NCBI GenBank assembly: GCA_016285175.1
Contig: JAEEQF010000009.1
Location: 1-34,602 of the forward strand
DNA: 34,602 bases
DNA from: Bacteroidales bacterium
Lineage (GTDB): Bacteria > Bacteroidota > Bacteroidia > Bacteroidales > UBA932
Reading direction: 5' to 3'
A program made the translations under genes and the position numbers. The notes beneath the pieces are model-generated. The model ran no database searches. It saw only the letters and a list, made by a program, of their open reading frames with translations, and was not told the origin of the DNA. Each line of letters starts with the position of its first letter. The first letter of the stretch is position 1. Positions 6,937 through 14,925 of this stretch are shown here, in pieces.

Positions 6937-8778
6937 CTAGTCTGTCTTTACACGTGACATCAGGTCCCGGGACTTCATCTGCTCTTCCAGGGCCGTCCGC
7001 TTCACCTGTCCCTTGAGGTATTTCTCCACCATGAGCGAGGCGATGGGTGCAGCGTAGGTGGCACCGAAGCCGCCGTTTTCCACATAGGCGGCAATGGCAA
7101 TCTTGGGATTGTCCATGGGGGCGAAGCAGATGAACACGGAATTATCGGCCCCGCGGGGGTTCTGCGCCGTGCCCGTCTTGCCGCACACGTCCAGCGAATC
7201 AATATGCGCTACCCAGGCCGTCCCGCCCATGCCGGCGCCGGAATTGACGGCCCGCCACATGCCGCGGATGAGCTTGGTAAAGTGCACCGTATCCACCTTG
7301 GTGTACTGTTTCTGGGTGAAACGCGGATCTATCTCCACGCCTTCCGAGGCCTTCACGATGTGCGGAATATAGTAATGCCCCCGGTTGGCGATGGTAGCGC
7401 AGAGGTTGGCCAGGTGCATGGGCGTAGCCAGGATCTCTCCCTGGCCGATGGAAAGCGAGATCACCGTGGTGGAATTCCACCGGCCACGGCCATAGGCCCT
7501 GTTGTAAGTCCTTGAAGTAGGGATGCTTCCCGCCAGTTCGGCCGGAAAGTCACTCCCCAGCTTGCGTCCGAAACCGAAGCTTTCCACATATTCGTGCCAG
7601 GAGTCCAGGGCCTCGGCCACGTTGGGGTACTTCTTGTTGTCCAGGATGTTCTTGAGCACATAGCAGTAATACGCGTTGCAGCTCATCATGATGGACTCTT
7701 CCATGTTGATGGGGCTCTTGTGCGAATGGCAGCCCAGTTTGTGTCCGGCCCCGAAGTGATAGCCCTGTGAGCAGGGATACGTGTAACTGGGCTTAAGCGT
7801 CCCCTCCTGCAGGCCGATGAGTCCGTTCACCAGCTTGAACACGGATCCAGGCGGGTAGGATGCCTGCACCGCCCGGTTGTACATGGGCTTATAGGGGTTG
7901 CTCACAATCTCGTTGTAATGCTTGCCGATATCGGCCAACTGCTCCACGTCGATACCCGGCGAAGACACCAGTGCCAGGATTTCCCCGGTGGACGGCTCTA
8001 TGGCCACGATACTGCCCACCTTGTTCTGCATGAGTTCCTGGCCGTATTGCTGCAGCTGGGCGTCGATGGTGGTCACGATGTCGTGCCCCGGAACGGCCTC
8101 CTTGTCCTCCGCCCCGTCCTTGTACGGCTGCTCAATCTGGTTGCGCGAATTGCGGAGATAGATGTGATAGCCCTTCTCTCCGCGGAGGTCCTCCTCCCGC
8201 GCCGCCTCGATGCCCGTCATGCCGGCATAGTCCCCGCTCCGGTACTCGCCCGGATGCCGGTCTATATAGTCCTGGTTCACCTCCGAAACATATCCCAGAA
8301 GGTTGCCGCCGGCGTTCACCGGATAGTCCCGGATACCGCGCACCTGCCCCTTGAAACCCGGGAAACGGTATTTCACTTCGTCAAAGCGCATATAGGTTTC
8401 TGCCGGAACGGTGCGGAGCATGGTCACGGACTGGAAGCCGATGGAGGCGCTCCGCCGCTCGTACTCCTGCAGGCGGGCCCTTATGAAGGAAGGATCCACG
8501 TCCAGCACCGTTGCCAGCGCCAGCGTGTCAAAGGCCTGTACCTCCCTGGGGCTCACCAGGATGTCGTAGGCCACTTTGTTTCCCACCAGGATTTGCCCGT
8601 TGCGGTCGTAGATGACACCACGGGTGGGATAGATGGTTTCGTAGATGGTGGAGTTGCGGTCGGCGTCTTCCTTATAGCGGTCCTGCAGGATCTGGATGGA
8701 AAAAATCTTGCCCAGGAGCAGCAGGACAGCTATTCCCAGGCCGATAAACAAACGGATATGACGTCCGTCGGCGCTCAT
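6937..8778 (-). CDS. mrdA: Penicillin-binding protein 2 (transpeptidase)
   Basis: Starting at ATG 8776-8778, 613 residues (MSADGRHIRLFIGLG). One N-terminal membrane anchor (about 8-30) is followed by a PBP dimer domain with RGVIYDRNGQILV (53-65), then the transpeptidase domain with active-site motifs SVFK (312-315), SCN (366-368) and KTGT (534-537). It cross-links peptidoglycan for cell elongation with RodA and MreBCD. The start codon overlaps the mreD stop (TAATG), which decides against the longer open frame reaching 9168, since that would run through mreD. Confidence 0.95.
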   Translation of the reverse strand: MSADGRHIRLFIGLGIAVLLLLGKIFSIQILQDRYKEDADRNSTIYETIYPTRGVIYDRNGQILVGNKVAYDILVSPREVQAFDTLALATVLDVDPSFIRARLQEYERRSASIGFQSVTMLRTVPAETYMRFDEVKYRFPGFKGQVRGIRDYPVNAGGNLLGYVSEVNQDYIDRHPGEYRSGDYAGMTGIEAAREEDLRGEKGYHIYLRNSRNQIEQPYKDGAEDKEAVPGHDIVTTIDAQLQQYGQELMQNKVGSIVAIEPSTGEILALVSSPGIDVEQLADIGKHYNEIVSNPYKPMYNRAVQASYPPGSVFKLVNGLIGLQEGTLKPSYTYPCSQGYHFGAGHKLGCHSHKSPINMEESIMMSCNAYYCYVLKNILDNKKYPNVAEALDSWHEYVESFGFGRKLGSDFPAELAGSIPTSRTYNRAYGRGRWNSTTVISLSIGQGEILATPMHLANLCATIANRGHYYIPHIVKASEGVEIDPRFTQKQYTKVDTVHFTKLIRGMWRAVNSGAGMGGTAWVAHIDSLDVCGKTGTAQNPRGADNSVFICFAPMDNPKIAIAAYVENGGFGATYAAPIASLMVEKYLKGQVKRTALEEQMKSRDLMSRVKTD

Positions 8779-9287
8779 TATCTGGAATCCGGAGCCAGCA
8801 GGTTCACCACCAGCAGCGAGAGGAGGGTGCTTGCCACCAGGGAAGCGCCAAAGCGGATGGCATTGAAGAGCAGCGGGCGGGTACCGGCTCCATCGGCCCA
8901 GATATAGATGGCCAGGAAGAGCGCCACGGAAAGCACAAGGGCCACCAGCACCTTCCCGAAGCCGTTGCGATGGATGGAAAAGTCCTCCTCGCGGGCGAAG
9001 AGTTCCCGGCCGAAGATGAGTCGGATTATGGCGTTGCGGGCAAAGGCCACCGGCACCAGCGCCAGGGCGTTGAGTCCCAACAGGCCTTCCGACAGCAGGT
9101 CTACCGACAGTCCGCTGGCAAAGGCAATCACCATGGCCAGGATGGTATGCATCCGGATGGGCATGCAAAGGACCATCACCGGCAGCAGCGTCACCATCAC
9201 GTACGGCGTAAAGTTGGCGTACGTGCTAAGGAGCAGCTGGGCCACCAGCAGGATGATGTATATGAGCCAGAATCCGGACTTTTTCAT
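8778..9287 (-). CDS. mreD: Rod shape-determining protein MreD
   Basis: A 169-residue, very hydrophobic protein with about five membrane segments, usual for MreD. The conserved region GLSVDLLSEGLLGLNALALV is visible around residues 59-78. MreD is an inner-membrane member of the elongasome that links MreC and the PBP2/RodA pair to MreB. The start overlaps the mreC stop by 4 bp (ATGA type), and the stop overlaps the mrdA start, suggesting translational coupling. Confidence 0.92.
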   Translation of the reverse strand: MKKSGFWLIYIILLVAQLLLSTYANFTPYVMVTLLPVMVLCMPIRMHTILAMVIAFASGLSVDLLSEGLLGLNALALVPVAFARNAIIRLIFGRELFAREEDFSIHRNGFGKVLVALVLSVALFLAIYIWADGAGTRPLLFNAIRFGASLVASTLLSLLVVNLLAPDSR

Positions 9288-10099
9288 TGCACAAACTCCT
9301 CAATTTCGTCAAACGCGGTATTGTGCACCACGGAAACATAGCGGATGGCGCTGAAGTCCTGGAACAGGGTAACGGAAATCTCGTTGGTTGCGCCGTTGAT
9401 GATACGGGATTCTCCCGCCACGCCCAGGGGGATGTCCGGCGGGAACAGCAGGGAGTGACCGCTGGTGTAGATGGTGTCCCCGGGATTATACTTGTACTGG
9501 AGGGGGATCTCCTTGAGGATGGCTCCGCGGTTGCCGCTTCCGTCCCACACCAGCAGGCCCGTTCCCCCTTCCAGCCCCAGCCGGGCGCTGATGGAGATAT
9601 CGGCATGCTGGAAAGAGAAGGCATAGGCATGGTGCGCGCTCACGGCGTCTATCATACCCACCACCCCGTTCCGGGTAATGATGCCGGACTTTTCCTGGAT
9701 GCCGTCTTCATAGCCCCGGTTGAGGATGAGATAATTGTGCTGCGAGCCCCTGCTCATCTTAACCACCTCTGCCGGAATAATCACGAAGCCCGACTCCTGC
9801 CGGAGGCCGGTGCCCAGGCTGTCCGTATGCGCCCGCCGCAAAGCTTCGCGGGTTTCCGTGAGTTCCTTGAGGAGCGCGGCGTTTTCCAGAGAAAGCTCTC
9901 TGTTGGTTTTGGACAGGCGGAAAAAACCCTGCACCCGCTGGGTGCTTCCCCACACCGCTCCCATGAAGCCATGGGCGCTCCTGGACAGCCAGATGCGCTG
10001 CAACTGGGCATTATGGGAGAGCAATTGCAACGACGCAATCTCCAGGGCGATGAAGATTGCGAGGCTGATAAGACGGGGAAGTACCTTCCGGGAGCGCAT
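9284..10099 (-). CDS. mreC: Rod shape-determining protein MreC
   Basis: A 271-residue protein with one N-terminal membrane segment (about 9-28), a helical coiled-coil stretch (about 60-95, KTNRELSLENAALLKELTET), then the beta-rich MreC core with NYLILNRGYEDGIQ, GIITRNGVVGMI and the late GDTIYTSG. MreC sits in the periplasm and connects MreB to the wall synthases. It begins just after mreB (4-bp gap). Length and order fit the family. Confidence 0.94.
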   Translation of the reverse strand: MRSRKVLPRLISLAIFIALEIASLQLLSHNAQLQRIWLSRSAHGFMGAVWGSTQRVQGFFRLSKTNRELSLENAALLKELTETREALRRAHTDSLGTGLRQESGFVIIPAEVVKMSRGSQHNYLILNRGYEDGIQEKSGIITRNGVVGMIDAVSAHHAYAFSFQHADISISARLGLEGGTGLLVWDGSGNRGAILKEIPLQYKYNPGDTIYTSGHSLLFPPDIPLGVAGESRIINGATNEISVTLFQDFSAIRYVSVVHNTAFDEIEEFVQ

Positions 10100-10103
10100 G
10101 GTT

Positions 10104-11126
10104 CTACCGCATGAGGAAGGAGTAATTGTCCGTATTCTTGAGGGCGATGCAGGTGCCTCGGGCCACGGCGCGGAGCGGGTCCTCCGCCACGTGGAACGGG
10201 ATGTTCACCTTTTCCGACAGACGCTTGTCCAGGCCGCGTAACAGGGCGCCGCCGCCGCTGAGGAAGATACCGTTTTCCACAATGTCCGAATACAGTTCCG
10301 GCGGGGTTTGCTCCAGCACCTGCTGGATGGATGCCTCCAGGCGGGCGATGGACTTGTCCAGGCAGTGGGCTATCTCCTGATAAGGGATGAGGGCCTCTAC
10401 CGGGTGGCCTGTCATGAGGTTGGGACCGCGGACCAGGAAGGGTTCCGGCTCCACGTCCAGGTTGGGGATAACGGCACCCACGGCAATCTTGATGCGTTCC
10501 GCCGTGGTTTCACCCACCTTGATCACATGCTGCTGGCGCAGGTAATTCTGGATATCGGCCGTGAAAACGTCGCCCGCAACACGGATGGAATCCTGCTGGA
10601 CGATGCCGCCCAGGGAGATGACGGCGATTTCCGTGGTTCCGCCGCCGATGTCCACCACCATATTGCCCTTGGGCGCCTCCACATCCAGGCCGATACCCAG
10701 CGCTGCCGCCATGGGTTCGTAAATGAGGTATACGTCCCGGCCGCCGGCATGCTCCGAAGAGTCACGCACAGCACGGATTTCCACTTCCGTGGATCCTGAA
10801 GGGATGCCCACGACCAGTTTGAGGTTGGGGGCGAAAAGGCTGCGATGGCGGGAGTTCACCTGCTTGATGAACCCGCGGATCATCATCTCCGCGGCATTGA
10901 AGTCCGCGATGACGCCATCCCGGAGGGGACGCACGGTCTTGATGCCGGGATTGGTTTTTTCGTGCATCAGTTTAGCCTTCTGGCCCAGGGCGATGCACTT
11001 CCCTGTCTGGTTGTCTATGGCCACGATGGAGGGCTCGTCCAGGGCAATCTGGTCATTTTGGAAAATGACGGTGTTGGCGGTACCCAGGTCGATGGCCAGT
11101 TCTTGGTTCAAAAAACGAAGAGCCAT
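10104..11126 (-). CDS. mreB: Rod shape-determining protein MreB (bacterial actin)
   Basis: A 340-residue actin-like ATPase. Nucleotide-binding motifs visible are AIDLGTANTVIF near the N-terminus, VVDIGGGTTEIAVISLGG in the middle and FLSGGGALLRGL near the C-terminus. Membrane-associated filaments of MreB direct lateral wall synthesis. ATG at 11124-11126 (MALRFLNQELAIDLG) is chosen; an in-frame TTG five codons upstream is less likely. First gene of the mreBCD-mrdA-rodA operon, divergent from ispD. Confidence 0.96.
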   Translation of the reverse strand: MALRFLNQELAIDLGTANTVIFQNDQIALDEPSIVAIDNQTGKCIALGQKAKLMHEKTNPGIKTVRPLRDGVIADFNAAEMMIRGFIKQVNSRHRSLFAPNLKLVVGIPSGSTEVEIRAVRDSSEHAGGRDVYLIYEPMAAALGIGLDVEAPKGNMVVDIGGGTTEIAVISLGGIVQQDSIRVAGDVFTADIQNYLRQQHVIKVGETTAERIKIAVGAVIPNLDVEPEPFLVRGPNLMTGHPVEALIPYQEIAHCLDKSIARLEASIQQVLEQTPPELYSDIVENGIFLSGGGALLRGLDKRLSEKVNIPFHVAEDPLRAVARGTCIALKNTDNYSFLMR

Positions 11127-11200
11127 ATAGCAGTTTATCAAATTCGATTAATCCCTCAAAATTACGAATTTTTTCTTATATTCGCATAAAGAAATTGGCC

Positions 11201-11905
11201 ATGGGCAGAAAAAGATGCTTGATTGTGACAGCGGGAGGGGTGGGGACCCGGATGGGGGGCTCCGTCCCCAAGCAGTTCTTGGAACTGGATGGGAAACCCA
11301 TCCTCCGAATCACCCTGGAGAAATTCCTGGAGGCAGACCCGGACATCCAGATCATCACCACCCTGCCGGAAGCGCATGTGGTTCCCTGGCGGCAGTACTG
11401 CCTTAAGGAAGGGTTCCGCTGCCGGCAGCGTCTGGTCAAAGGCGGCTTCACCCGTTTCCATTCCGTAAAAAACGCCCTGGAATACGTTCCGGACGGCGTT
11501 TTGGTGGCCGTGCACGACGGCGTCCGTCCGCTCCTGTCGGCCTCCTTTATCCGGCGCATGTGGGAGGAAGCGGAGAACGTTCCCGCCCTTATTCCCGTCC
11601 GTCCCATGGTAGAGACCCTCAAGGTGCTTCAGCGCAACCAGGACGGCCGCCTGGTCTCCACCGGAGAAACGGCCGACCGGAGCCGCATCTTCGGCGCCCA
11701 AACCCCGCAGGTCTTCCACAGCGAAGACCTCAAGGCCGCCTACAGCCAGGGCTTCGACACCCTCTTCACGGACGATGCCTCAGTGGCCGAAAAATACGGA
11801 ATACCGCTCACCTTCACCGAAGGCGAACGGTATAACCTGAAAATCACAACTCCTGAAGACCTGGAGTTGGCCAAATCGCTTCTATCCTTGCTACAGCGCC
11901 CCTGA
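11201..11905 (+). CDS. ispD: 2-C-methyl-D-erythritol 4-phosphate cytidylyltransferase
   Basis: A 234-residue enzyme of the non-mevalonate isoprenoid pathway, joining MEP and CTP to give CDP-ME. Seen: TAGGVGTRMGGSVPKQFLEL (N-terminal nucleotide-binding loop), VHDGVRPLLS, FGAQTPQVF, FTDDASVAEKYG and NLKITTPEDLELA, all hallmarks of IspD. ATG 11201 is preferred over an in-frame TTG at 11195. It diverges from mreB; TATATTCG at 11177-11184 is a weak candidate -7 element. Isoprenoid supply feeds the lipid carrier used by the neighbouring wall genes. Confidence 0.93.
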   Translation: MGRKRCLIVTAGGVGTRMGGSVPKQFLELDGKPILRITLEKFLEADPDIQIITTLPEAHVVPWRQYCLKEGFRCRQRLVKGGFTRFHSVKNALEYVPDGVLVAVHDGVRPLLSASFIRRMWEEAENVPALIPVRPMVETLKVLQRNQDGRLVSTGETADRSRIFGAQTPQVFHSEDLKAAYSQGFDTLFTDDASVAEKYGIPLTFTEGERYNLKITTPEDLELAKSLLSLLQRP

Positions 11906-11931
11906 ACGAGGGGTAACGTAGGTTAAGTGGT

Positions 11932-11947
11932 CGTTCCGCTAGGAACG
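11932..11947. other. Small hairpin at convergent gene ends
   Basis: CGTTCC (11932-11937) and GGAACG (11942-11947) form a perfect 6-bp stem with loop GCTA, lying at the converging ends of ispD and the Lrp-like gene. It could stop transcription from either side but lacks a clear T-run. Confidence 0.3.
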
Positions 11948-12433
11948 TCCAGAATACGAAGTACTCTGGAAATCCTTCACCCAGACCTGGCGCTCGATGG
12001 GTTCGTCCAGGGAGATCATGGTGTCCGTACTCTGGATGTAGGGGATCTTCTGGATGGTGTTCAGGAGCACTTCCATGAGATGGTCGTTGTCCAGGCAATA
12101 GAGTTTGGCCAGGATGGCGTACTTGCCCGTAATGAAGTGGCATTCAACGATCTCCGGAATACGCTTAAGATTTGCAATCACCTCCGGATACTTGGTGGAC
12201 TCCGACAGGGAAATGCTCACAAAGGCGCAAACGTTGAGTCCCAGCGCCTGGGGTTTTACCAGCAGACGGGAGCCCGTGATTACTCCATTAGACTCTAAAC
12301 GCTTGACTCTCTGATGGATAGCTGCACCGGAGACGCCGCACTCGCGGGCAATCTCCAAGAAAGGCATACGAGCATTTTTCACCAGGAAGGAGAGAATCTT
12401 CTGATCTATCTGATCAATATGGTAACTTGCCAT
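11939..12433 (-). CDS. Lrp/AsnC family transcriptional regulator
   Basis: A 164-residue protein. The N-terminal winged helix (about 8-58) contains IDQKILSFLVKNARMPFLEI and the recognition helix region GVSGAAIHQRVKRLESNGVI. The C-terminal RAM domain (about 68-150) contains FVSISL, VECHFITGKYAILAKLYC and STDTMISLDEP. These feast/famine regulators form dimers to octamers and respond to amino acids or similar ligands. The effector cannot be told from sequence. A TATTTTTG element on the minus strand at 12466-12459, in the 44-bp gap after topA, is a possible -7 box. Confidence 0.92.
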   Translation of the reverse strand: MASYHIDQIDQKILSFLVKNARMPFLEIARECGVSGAAIHQRVKRLESNGVITGSRLLVKPQALGLNVCAFVSISLSESTKYPEVIANLKRIPEIVECHFITGKYAILAKLYCLDNDHLMEVLLNTIQKIPYIQSTDTMISLDEPIERQVWVKDFQSTSYSGRS

Positions 12434-12477
12434 AACTTACATTTTTAAACCAGTACCGCAAAAATACAAAAAGTTTT

Positions 12478-14784
12478 TTATTTTTTACTCCTTTTTTTGA
12501 ATTTTGTGGTAGGCACAGAATTCTCTATAATTGACTGACAGTCAGTTTCCGTAAGCGCAGCCACATCCACGCCTTTGGGAATTTTGTAATTGGATTCTCC
12601 CTTCTTAATATATGGTCCGTATCGGCCATTTACCACCTTGATATCCCCGAATTCCGCCAGGAAAGTCATGGCAGGCTTCTCGGTATCGGCCTCTTTAACA
12701 AGGCTTTGGCATTCCTCCAGGGAAATTGTAAGGGGATCTGCGTTGCGCGGCAGGCGCACGTTCTTGTCCCCGTACTTGAGATAAGGGCCGAAGCGGCCTT
12801 TGACTGCCACGATATCCACCCCGTCCAGCTGCCCCACGGTGCGCGGCAGCTCCAGCAGTTTCAGGGCCTCTTCCAGCGTAAGGGTTTCGATGAGCTGTCC
12901 CTTGCCCAGCGAAGCGCTCTGGCGGTTCTCGCCTTCGCCCTTCTGGACATAGGCGCCAAACTTGCCGAAGGCGGCCACCACCTGCTGCCCGTCCGGAGCA
13001 ACGCCCAGGACACGGGAAACCTTGCTGTAGGTCTTTTCGGCCAAGACATCCTCCACATGGGCATGGAAAGGAGTATAGAATGCGGCGATGGCGTCCCGCC
13101 AAGGCTTCTTTCCTTCGGCCACCTCATCGAAGTCCGCCTCCACGGTGGCCGTGAAGTCGTAGTCCAGGATGTCCGTGAAATGTTCCACCAGGTAGTTGGT
13201 TACCACCACGCCTATCTCCTGCGGCAGGAGTTTGCCCCTTTCGCCGCCCACCACTTCGTTCTTCTGGGAAGAGCGGACGGTGTTGCCGGAGAGGGTGTAA
13301 TTGGTCACTTTGAAGGTTTGGCCTTCCTTGTCCCCCTTCACCACGTAACCGCGGCCCCGGGTGAGCGTATCCACCGTGGCGGCATAAGTGGAAGGACGGC
13401 CGATACCCAGCTCCTCCAGCTTCTTGACCAGCGTAGCCTCCGAGTACCGCATGGGCGGCAGGGTGAACTTGCAAAGGGCCGATACCTCTTTTTCCTGAAG
13501 GACGTCGCCCACCTGCATCTGCGGCAGCATCACTTCTTCATCGGCCGCCTCCGCGTCGTCGTCCCGTCCCTCGCGATACACCTTCATGAAGCCGTCGAAA
13601 AGCAGTTCCGCGGCCTGGATGCCGTAACGTTCCGGACGCTTGTCGGACGCCACCTTGAGGGAGGTGTTCATCACGCGGCTTTCGGCCATCTGGGAGGCCA
13701 GGGTGCGCTTCCAGATCAGCTCATACAGTTTCTTCTCCTGGGCGGTCCCTTCAATGTCCACACGGTCTATGAAGGTGGGGCGGATGGCTTCGTGGGCCTC
13801 CTGCGCCCCCTTGGACTTGGTCCTGAACTGACGGGAATGCAGATACTCCTCCCCGTAATTCTCCAGAATATAGTTCTTAGCAGTATTGATGGCAAGGGAA
13901 GACAGGTTGGTGGAGTCCGTTCGCATGTAGGTGATAAGACCCCGCTCATAGAGCTCCTGGGCCAGGCGCATGGTGGTGGAAACCGGGAAACGCAGCTTGC
14001 GGGCGGCCTCCTGCTGCAGGGTGGAAGTGGTGAAAGGCGGTGCAGGGAAACGCGTGCCTTCCTTCTTCTCCATGGACTCTATTTTATAGGTAGCGCCTAT
14101 ACTGTCTTCCAGGAACTGCCGGGCCTCTTCCCCGGTGGAGAAGCGGCTGTCCAGCGTGGCCTTTACGGTAACATCGGCCTGCAGGGGGCAGAAACTGGCC
14201 TCCACGCGGTAGAATGGTTCACTCTTGAAGTCGATGATCTCCTTTTCACGGTCCACGATCAGGCGCAGGGCCACGCTCTGCACGCGCCCGGCGCTAAGCT
14301 TGGGCTGGATTTTGCGCCAGAGGATGGGAGACAGTTCAAAACCCACCAGACGGTCCATCACGCGGCGGGCCTGCTGGGCGTTCACCAGGTTCATATCTAT
14401 GTCCCGGGGGTTCTGGATGGCCTCCAGGATGGCGTTCTTGGTGATTTCGTGGAACACTATGCGGCGGGTCTTCTCCCGCGGAAGGGCCAGGGTTTCCGAA
14501 AGGTGCCAGGAGATGGCCTCTCCCTCACGGTCCTCATCGGAAGCCAGCCACACGGTCTCTGCCTCGGCCGACAGTTTCTTGAGTTCCGTTACCACCTTTT
14601 TCTTGCCGGCGGGAATAACATATTCCGGCTGGAAGCCGTTCTCAACGTCCACGCTGAGCTTGTGCTCTTCCAGGTCCCGGATATGGCCGATGGATGCCTT
14701 TACCAGATAATCTTTCCCCAGATACTGCTGAATGGTTTTCACCTTGCCGGGGGACTCCACGATCACTAAGTTTTTTCCCTGCAT
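12478..14784 (-). CDS. topA: DNA topoisomerase I (type IA)
   Basis: A 768-residue enzyme that relaxes negatively supercoiled DNA. The Toprim domain shows VIVESPGKVKTIQQYLG near the start and WLASDEDREGEAISWHL (about 79-95). The catalytic tyrosine is Tyr286 in GLITYMRTDSTNLS. The C-terminal part carries repeated GRFGPYLKYG and GRYGPYIKKG segments, the zinc-finger-derived repeats without cysteines usual in Bacteroidetes, and ends in a lysine/arginine tail. TTTG (14855-14852), 22 nt, TACTTTG (14829-14823) is a candidate promoter. It diverges from the PBP1A gene. Confidence 0.96.
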   Translation of the reverse strand: MQGKNLVIVESPGKVKTIQQYLGKDYLVKASIGHIRDLEEHKLSVDVENGFQPEYVIPAGKKKVVTELKKLSAEAETVWLASDEDREGEAISWHLSETLALPREKTRRIVFHEITKNAILEAIQNPRDIDMNLVNAQQARRVMDRLVGFELSPILWRKIQPKLSAGRVQSVALRLIVDREKEIIDFKSEPFYRVEASFCPLQADVTVKATLDSRFSTGEEARQFLEDSIGATYKIESMEKKEGTRFPAPPFTTSTLQQEAARKLRFPVSTTMRLAQELYERGLITYMRTDSTNLSSLAINTAKNYILENYGEEYLHSRQFRTKSKGAQEAHEAIRPTFIDRVDIEGTAQEKKLYELIWKRTLASQMAESRVMNTSLKVASDKRPERYGIQAAELLFDGFMKVYREGRDDDAEAADEEVMLPQMQVGDVLQEKEVSALCKFTLPPMRYSEATLVKKLEELGIGRPSTYAATVDTLTRGRGYVVKGDKEGQTFKVTNYTLSGNTVRSSQKNEVVGGERGKLLPQEIGVVVTNYLVEHFTDILDYDFTATVEADFDEVAEGKKPWRDAIAAFYTPFHAHVEDVLAEKTYSKVSRVLGVAPDGQQVVAAFGKFGAYVQKGEGENRQSASLGKGQLIETLTLEEALKLLELPRTVGQLDGVDIVAVKGRFGPYLKYGDKNVRLPRNADPLTISLEECQSLVKEADTEKPAMTFLAEFGDIKVVNGRYGPYIKKGESNYKIPKGVDVAALTETDCQSIIENSVPTTKFKKRSKK

Positions 14785-14888
14785 AGTCTGTCTGTTTTGA
14801 GGCCGAAGCCCGAATTCTTTTGCAAAGTAAAGCAGAATCCGGGCAATTTTCCAAATTTTCTGATTATTTTTGTAGACACATTTTTTGG

Positions 14889-14905
14889 CAAGACCTAAGG
14901 TCTTG
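14889..14905. other. Perfect 7-bp hairpin in the PBP1A leader region
   Basis: CAAGACC (14889-14895), loop TAA, GGTCTTG (14899-14905). It lies about 20 bp before the PBP1A start, downstream of a TATTTTTG -7-like element at 14865-14872, so it would be in the 5' untranslated RNA. No long T-run follows in the plus direction within 8 bases, so terminator function is uncertain. Confidence 0.45.
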
Positions 14906-14925
14906 TACAGATACTATTTTTTGAG

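Noticed and set aside
8779..9168. N-terminal extension of the PBP2 frame
   Set aside because: It runs entirely through mreD in another frame; the ATG at 8778 overlaps the mreD stop and gives a normal PBP2 start with its membrane anchor.
12706..14769. 687-codon open frame on the plus strand
   Set aside because: It is the mirror of topA, whose motifs and catalytic tyrosine are clear on the minus strand; the plus-strand translation shows no family pattern and is His/Gly/Leu-rich, as antisense frames of GC-rich genes are.
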